From Armatimonadota bacterium (GTDB lineage: Bacteria; Armatimonadota; Zipacnadia; Zipacnadales; VGFC01): 16,800 bases of DNA. Within the stretch, counting starts at the first letter, position 1, and the number at the start of each line of letters is the position of its first letter. The notes below the pieces were generated by a model, which did no database searches, was not told where the DNA came from, and worked only from the letters and a program-made list of their open reading frames with translations. Position numbers and translations under genes: made by a program. The stretch is from assembly GCA_016869015.1 (NCBI GenBank), contig VGFB01000016.1, positions 1 to 16,800 of the forward strand. The letters run 5' to 3'. This document shows positions 13,555 through 16,800 of this stretch, in pieces.

Positions 13555-15213
13555 TCAATCGCCAACGCGGTACAGGTGCACCCCCAGCTCGCCGAAGCTG
13601 TCCTCGAACGCGCCCTCCTCCGCGGTCAGTGCGCGGTTCTCGCCCAACACCTCGATTCTCGCCCCGGTCTGCAGATTGGGCACGACGACCCGCGCCTGAC
13701 GTTCGGCGCGCAGCAGGTTGACCGCGAACACGTAAGTTCCGTCCGGGCTCTGCTTCGCCAGCACCTCGACCGGTAGCTCGCCCTCCGACTCACAGACCAC
13801 GCCCTCGACCGGATCGCCCAGGATCACCGGCGCCAGCTCGGCGATCTCGGCGTTGATCCGGCGCAGGGCTTCCTCGTTCTCCGGCGGGATGCGGCTCTGT
13901 TGGTACTCGGGCTTCCACACGTGCGGGAAGTAGCCGATCCCCGTCGCCCCGTTCACGATCGCCATCCAGACCTCGGCGCGGACCTCCTCGGGCGTCGGCG
14001 GCCGCATGTCGTCTCGGACCCACTGCCCCCCGTTGGTGACCTCCAGGATCGCCCAGACGGGCTTCCCCTCGCCCGCGATCTTCCGCAGGGCGGCGGTCGC
14101 CTGGGCGATCTCGTGGATCTTGTCCGGCCGGCCCCAACCGTAGATGGGGTAGTGGTCATACCCGACCAGGTCGGTGGCGGCGCAGTAGGCGTCGTACATC
14201 TCGGGCGGCAGCTTGCGGTAGGGCTCGAAGAACCCGCAGGTCAGGTTCAGGTACAGCGGCCGGTCGGGGTCGGCCGCGAGCTTGGCAGCGTACTGCTCGG
14301 CGATGGCCTCGGCGGAGGTTCGGGGCACCGTGATGTAGGGAGTCGAGGGCTCGGCCTGCGAGGTGGTCAGCAGGAACAGGTCGACGCCGAAGAGCAGGTC
14401 CGTGCCGACCTGATCCGGCTTCCCGAGCGTGCGGCCGTCGCCCGCGGCGATCTCCAGCGTATGCCCCCCGGTGGCCAAGTCGACCTCGCCGTACCGGTGC
14501 CAGCCGACCGACTGGTTGCTCCCCACCTTCCGCCCCTCGATGGTCTTCGCATCCCGCGGGCACGTCTGCCACTCGCCGGCGTCGATCCGCCACCGCGTCG
14601 GCGAGCCCCACTGCTTCATGAAGCCCCGGTCCCAGAGCACGTACGTGCCTGCCTCGGGCGCTTCAAGCTCATAGATGGCGGTGTAGGCGGGCTCGGGGAG
14701 GTTGTCCTGAGTGACATGGAGCCACGACCCGCCGGAGAGCTGTGCGTGCTGCTTCACCAACCAGCTCCGGCCCTCAGGGAAGGTGCTCGCCTGCGGGCTC
14801 TCGGCCTCCAGGACCACCGTCGCGCCGTCCAACGTAGGCGGCACGAAGGGCGTCTGACCGGCGAGGTCGGGCTCATCGCCGAACATCCACGTCAGCAGCG
14901 CGGGGTGATCGGCAAGGGGCAAGTTGGCCTCGCTGAAGTGCACGATCCCGTACATTCCGGCCGCCTCCAGCGCGTCCAGAAACGCCGGGCCCTGAGACTG
15001 GTCGTTCGCCCCCTCACCCATCAGGCAGTTGACGCCCAGGTCCTTGTGGTAGTCAATCAGCCGCGTGGGCTGCAGCCACATGAACAGGGGGAAGAACGGT
15101 TCGCCGTCCACCAACACCGCCCGGTTCGGCCCGATCGACACCTCGGCAGCCGGGAGAGCAGCGGGCAGACCCAGCAGCATGGCTGCGGCCAGGGGCAGGC
15201 CGAGCGCGCGCAT
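13555..15213 (-). CDS. Secreted GH-A-clan-like glycoside hydrolase with an inserted carbohydrate-binding-like domain
   Basis: The protein has 552 residues. Residues 1 to about 23 form a signal peptide, so it is exported. The TIM-barrel start (AVLVDGEPFFPLFMWLQP, LGVNCLMGEG) resembles beta-galactosidase/GH2- and GH42-like proteins. A likely acid/base Glu is in WMFGDEPD (Glu114) and a likely nucleophile Glu in WAILEVTNGGQW (Glu391). Between them, residues of about 131-285 form an inserted CBM6/35-like beta-sandwich (VVLEAESPQAS, GGSWLHV, EAGTYVLWDRGF, TRWRIDAGEW, LATGGHTLEIAAGDG). The barrel then resumes (YLNLTCGFFEPYRK, LVGYDHYPIYGW, ATGIGYFPHVW) and a small beta domain ends the chain. AGGAGG at 15221-15226, 7 bases before the ATG, is a very strong ribosome binding site. 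The CDF exporter gene ends 66 bases upstream on the same strand. The substrate is unknown, and catalytic residues are assigned by pattern only. Confidence 0.75.
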   Translation of the reverse strand: MRALGLPLAAAMLLGLPAALPAAEVSIGPNRAVLVDGEPFFPLFMWLQPTRLIDYHKDLGVNCLMGEGANDQSQGPAFLDALEAAGMYGIVHFSEANLPLADHPALLTWMFGDEPDLAGQTPFVPPTLDGATVVLEAESPQASTFPEGRSWLVKQHAQLSGGSWLHVTQDNLPEPAYTAIYELEAPEAGTYVLWDRGFMKQWGSPTRWRIDAGEWQTCPRDAKTIEGRKVGSNQSVGWHRYGEVDLATGGHTLEIAAGDGRTLGKPDQVGTDLLFGVDLFLLTTSQAEPSTPYITVPRTSAEAIAEQYAAKLAADPDRPLYLNLTCGFFEPYRKLPPEMYDAYCAATDLVGYDHYPIYGWGRPDKIHEIAQATAALRKIAGEGKPVWAILEVTNGGQWVRDDMRPPTPEEVRAEVWMAIVNGATGIGYFPHVWKPEYQQSRIPPENEEALRRINAEIAELAPVILGDPVEGVVCESEGELPVEVLAKQSPDGTYVFAVNLLRAERQARVVVPNLQTGARIEVLGENRALTAEEGAFEDSFGELGVHLYRVGD

Positions 15214-15279
15214 GGCACGACCTCCTCACGTGTCGTGAAGGATGTTCGCTGGTGCACGTGCATCGGCCTTGTGCGGAGG

Positions 15280-16260
15280 TCAGGCGTGCGGATGCCGCAG
15301 CTTCACGGCGGTGCGTTGGGCCTCGGTGAGGACGCAGCCGGCCAGGCAGTCGGGCTCGCACTTCCCCGCGCAGGGCTCGATATGCACGATCACGCTAGAG
15401 CCGGGCAAGTGCTCGTGAATGCGCTCGGACACCTCATCCGCGATGGCGTGGGCCCTGTGCACGTGCATGTCCTCATCGACCAGCAGGTGCATGTCGATGA
15501 ACCGCACCGCGCCGGACTTCCGCGTCCGCAGCCGGTGGAACCCGCACACCGAGGGCGTGAGCCCCCGGAGGTGTTCGCGGATCCAGCCTTCCTCGTCCGG
15601 GGGCAGGCTCCAATCGAGCAGGTCGCGTGCGGCCTGGGCGGTGAGCTTCAGGGCGGCGTGGGTGATGAGCACGGCCACCAGGATCGCCGCCGCCGGGTCG
15701 AGCCAGTGGAGGTTCGCCTCCGGCGCGAAGCGCTCGCCGAGCCAGATGGCAAGCAGGCTCAAGGAGACCCCCGCGGAGGTCCACACGTCTGTCCGCAGGT
15801 GCCAGGCGTCCGCCGTCAGCGCCACCGAGTCGGTGCGGCGTCCCACGCGGAAGAGCATCTCCGAAACCACGGTGTTCAGCAGCGCCGAGAGCGCCATCAC
15901 CCCAATGCCCCAGCCGATGGCCTCGAGCGGCTCCGGGTGGCTGATCTTCCGCACGGCCTCGTAGACGATCCAGCCCGCCGCCACGAAGATCAGCAGGGCC
16001 TCCACCGTGCCGGAGATGTTCTCCACTTTCCCGTGCCCGTACGGGTGGTCCCGGTCCGCCGGTCGTCCAGCCTGTCGCACCGCGAAGAGCGCCAGCCCGG
16101 CGGCCAGCAGGTCCATCCCCGAGTGAATCGCCTCGGAGATCACCGACACGGAGCCGATGAGCACGCCCACGATGAGCTTGAGGATGACGAGAACGGTGTT
16201 GGAGATGACCGAGAGTAGAGCGACGCCCGTCTTCTCCCGGTTGGCTGCCGAGTCAAGCAT
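15280..16260 (-). CDS. Cation diffusion facilitator (CDF) family metal exporter, probably Ni/Co (czcD-like)
   Basis: From ATG at 16260 the protein has 326 residues. It is an inner-membrane antiporter that expels divalent metal ions. About six membrane helices precede a cytoplasmic C-terminal domain. The metal site is the HxxxD pair in helix 2 (EAIHSGMDLLA, His46 and Asp50) and helix 5 (AWHLRTDVWTS, His154 and Asp158), and DHPYGHGKVE is the family signature after helix 2. The C-terminal domain (residues of about 205-295) has the His-rich cytoplasmic fold (RFIDMHLLVDEDMHVHRAH). It ends in an unusual Cys cluster, CAGKCEPDCLAGC (Cys297, 301, 305 and 309). HxxxD pairs are typical of Zn- and Co-type members. 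The NiCo-like riboswitch in the leader points to Ni2+ or Co2+ as cargo. A longer open frame upstream overlaps the leader RNA and is rejected. No strong ribosome binding site is visible. Confidence 0.9.
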   Translation of the reverse strand: MLDSAANREKTGVALLSVISNTVLVILKLIVGVLIGSVSVISEAIHSGMDLLAAGLALFAVRQAGRPADRDHPYGHGKVENISGTVEALLIFVAAGWIVYEAVRKISHPEPLEAIGWGIGVMALSALLNTVVSEMLFRVGRRTDSVALTADAWHLRTDVWTSAGVSLSLLAIWLGERFAPEANLHWLDPAAAILVAVLITHAALKLTAQAARDLLDWSLPPDEEGWIREHLRGLTPSVCGFHRLRTRKSGAVRFIDMHLLVDEDMHVHRAHAIADEVSERIHEHLPGSSVIVHIEPCAGKCEPDCLAGCVLTEAQRTAVKLRHPHA

Positions 16261-16285
16261 GGTCGAACCGTGATGCCGGGGGCCG

Positions 16286-16325
16286 GGAAGCAAGCAGCCC
16301 CGTCGGAGTCTGTCCCGCGGGGCTG
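16286..16325 (-). terminator. Leader terminator hairpin that overlaps the riboswitch core
   Basis: On the minus strand, CAGCCCCG (16325-16318) and CGGGGCTG (16302-16295) pair perfectly over 8 bases, followed by CTTGCTTCC, a weak T-rich tail. The 15-base loop contains the conserved GGGACAG element. Forming this hairpin would break the last aptamer stem, so it is the likely off state of the switch. Confidence 0.55.
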
Positions 16326-16392
16326 AGATCCGCTGCCCGGTCAAGGGGGCCCGGCCGCATCCCACCGAGGCGGGATCGCCTGCTCGCCGGGC
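16295..16392 (-). promoter_or_regulatory. Candidate NiCo (czcD) riboswitch in the CDF exporter leader
   Basis: Reading the minus strand, the leader has the order expected of the Ni2+/Co2+-sensing NiCo RNA: GAGCAGGC (16385-16378), a stem ATCCC/GGGAT (16376-16372 with 16363-16359), GCGGCCGGGC (16358-16349), a stem GCGG/CCGC (16333-16330 with 16320-16317) directly followed by GGGACAG (16316-16310). As I recall it, the crystallised NiCo RNA has AGCAGGC, a stem, GCAGCCGGGC, a stem and GGGACAG in the same order, and the guanines of the last two blocks bind metal. The closing stem is imperfect: 16392-16383 can pair with 16308-16297 with one mismatch and two bulges. This family controls CDF-type exporters, which is exactly the downstream gene. 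The expected action is transcription going on when metal binds. Confidence 0.7.
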
Positions 16393-16421
16393 AGTATAGG
16401 CCATGCACTGGACGGGGTCAA
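16393..16421 (-). promoter_or_regulatory. Promoter of the CDF exporter gene
   Basis: On the minus strand TTGACC (16421-16416) and TATACT (16398-16393) are separated by exactly 17 bases, close to the sigma-70 consensus. The expected RNA start is near 16386, giving a leader of about 125 bases before the ATG at 16260, consistent with a riboswitch. The closing 5' arm of the aptamer would begin right at or just before this start, so the true start may be a few bases earlier. Confidence 0.78.
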
Positions 16422-16487
16422 GACGAAGGCGAGATGCCCCGCCGAGGGGAACCACGGGGCGACTCTGTGAGGGAGGACTGCTGACGC

Positions 16488-16800
16488 ATGATCTCGCTCA
16501 GGATGGGGGCGTTACTGATGTTGTCGGGGCTTCTGTCGACGCAGGCGCAGGCCGCGCGGTTTGTGCTGGCCAGGGACGGTCAGCCCGCGGCGGCGATCGT
16601 GCTGAGCGCGAAGCCGACGGTCGCCGCGCAGTTCGCCGCCTACGAGTTGCAGTGGCATGTCGAGCAGATGACCGGGGCCGTGCTGCCGATTGAGCGGGAA
16701 GGAACGGCGACTTCGGGTGCAGACGACGCGACTCGGAACGGCCGAGTTCCGTCGTCAGTCCCCCGGCGGATCTTCGTGGGCGACACGGAGCGCGCGAGGG
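16488..16800 (+). CDS. Secreted DUF4838 / GH67-N-like protein, 3' end missing
   Basis: The first 104 residues are present, and the gene runs off the right edge. MISLRMGALLMLSGLLSTQAQA is a signal peptide with an AQA cleavage site. It is followed by ARFVLARDGQPAAAIVLSAKP, then AAQFAAYELQWHVEQMTGAVLPI and later RIFVGDTE. This is the alpha/beta domain found at the N-terminus of GH67 alpha-glucuronidases and of many large secreted DUF4838 proteins, where a helix (AAYELQ.HV..MTGA.LPI) follows the first strands. Such proteins act on glucuronic-acid-containing or unknown glycans outside the cell. GGGAGGA (16471-16477) precedes the ATG by 10 bases. It is divergent from the CDF gene. Whether a GH67 or other catalytic domain follows cannot be seen here. 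Confidence 0.72.
   Translation, partial: MISLRMGALLMLSGLLSTQAQAARFVLARDGQPAAAIVLSAKPTVAAQFAAYELQWHVEQMTGAVLPIEREGTATSGADDATRNGRVPSSVPRRIFVGDTERAR

Noticed and set aside
11684..13699. 671-residue open frame overlapping the membrane protein and nucleotidyltransferase
   Set aside because: It is an offset frame of two well-supported genes and has Arg/Gly-rich, non-globular composition.
13900..16218. 772-residue open frame opposite the hydrolase and CDF genes
   Set aside because: The minus-strand genes here have signal peptides, motifs and ribosome binding sites. The opposite frame has low-complexity Gly/Arg/Val composition and no domain.
16261..16455. N-terminal extension of the CDF protein
   Set aside because: The extra 65 residues are not conserved-looking and would cover the promoter and the riboswitch-like leader. 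The normal CDF start follows at 16260.
1..16800. CRISPR array, insertion sequence, phage or plasmid genes
   Set aside because: No regularly spaced repeats, transposase or integrase motifs, terminal inverted repeats with target duplications, or replication genes were seen on either strand.

Overview
The window is GC-rich bacterial DNA of about two-thirds G+C. It has tightly packed genes, frequent GTG starts and purine-rich ribosome binding sites. The gene families are typical of free-living polysaccharide degraders of the Armatimonadota, Planctomycetota or Hydrogenedentota kind: GH51, a secreted parallel beta-helix protein, stalk (copper-amine-oxidase-N-like) and BsuPI domains, a DUF6785/6784-type membrane protein, and a DUF4838/GH67-N-like protein. 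This placement is an inference from family content only. No rRNA, tRNA, insertion sequence, phage gene or CRISPR array is visible.

Region 1 (1-4630, + strand) is a four-gene run: a GH51 alpha-L-arabinofuranosidase cut by the left edge, a secreted right-handed beta-helix protein, an M55 (DppA-type) metallo-aminopeptidase and a xylose-isomerase-like TIM-barrel protein. The gaps are 79, 27 and 21 bases, so an operon is likely. The theme is breakdown of arabinose-containing plant or microbial polymers.

Region 2 (4631-7359) opens with a 479-base gene-free stretch that holds an AT-richer patch with a TTGACA box and a 16-pair hairpin. It is followed by two envelope-type genes (stalk plus BsuPI domains, then a membrane-anchored protein with a duplicated beta domain). 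The region closes with a series of four hairpins facing the next, oppositely oriented unit.

Region 3 (7360-10723) has a minus-strand pair, a rhomboid protease with TPR-like tail followed 3 bases later by a GT4 glycosyltransferase. Divergent from it is a D-lyxose isomerase (cupin) gene. Region 4 (10730-13547) carries a promoter lying within an 11-bp inverted repeat, the DUF6785-type membrane protein, and a small stand-alone nucleotidyltransferase.

Region 5 (13555-16800) has a secreted GH-A-clan-like hydrolase with a carbohydrate-binding-like domain inserted in its barrel, and upstream a CDF metal exporter, both on the minus strand. The exporter has a clear promoter (TTGACC-N17-TATACT). Its roughly 125-base leader matches the conserved core of the NiCo (czcD) Ni2+/Co2+ riboswitch and can form a competing terminator hairpin. 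This is the most informative regulatory element in the window. The start of a DUF4838/GH67-N-like secreted protein runs off the right edge.

I did not find a clearly new multi-gene system. The best leads are the NiCo riboswitch with its Cys-rich CDF exporter, the inverted repeat around the DUF6785 promoter, the orphan leader before the stalk-domain gene, and the domain-in-domain hydrolase.
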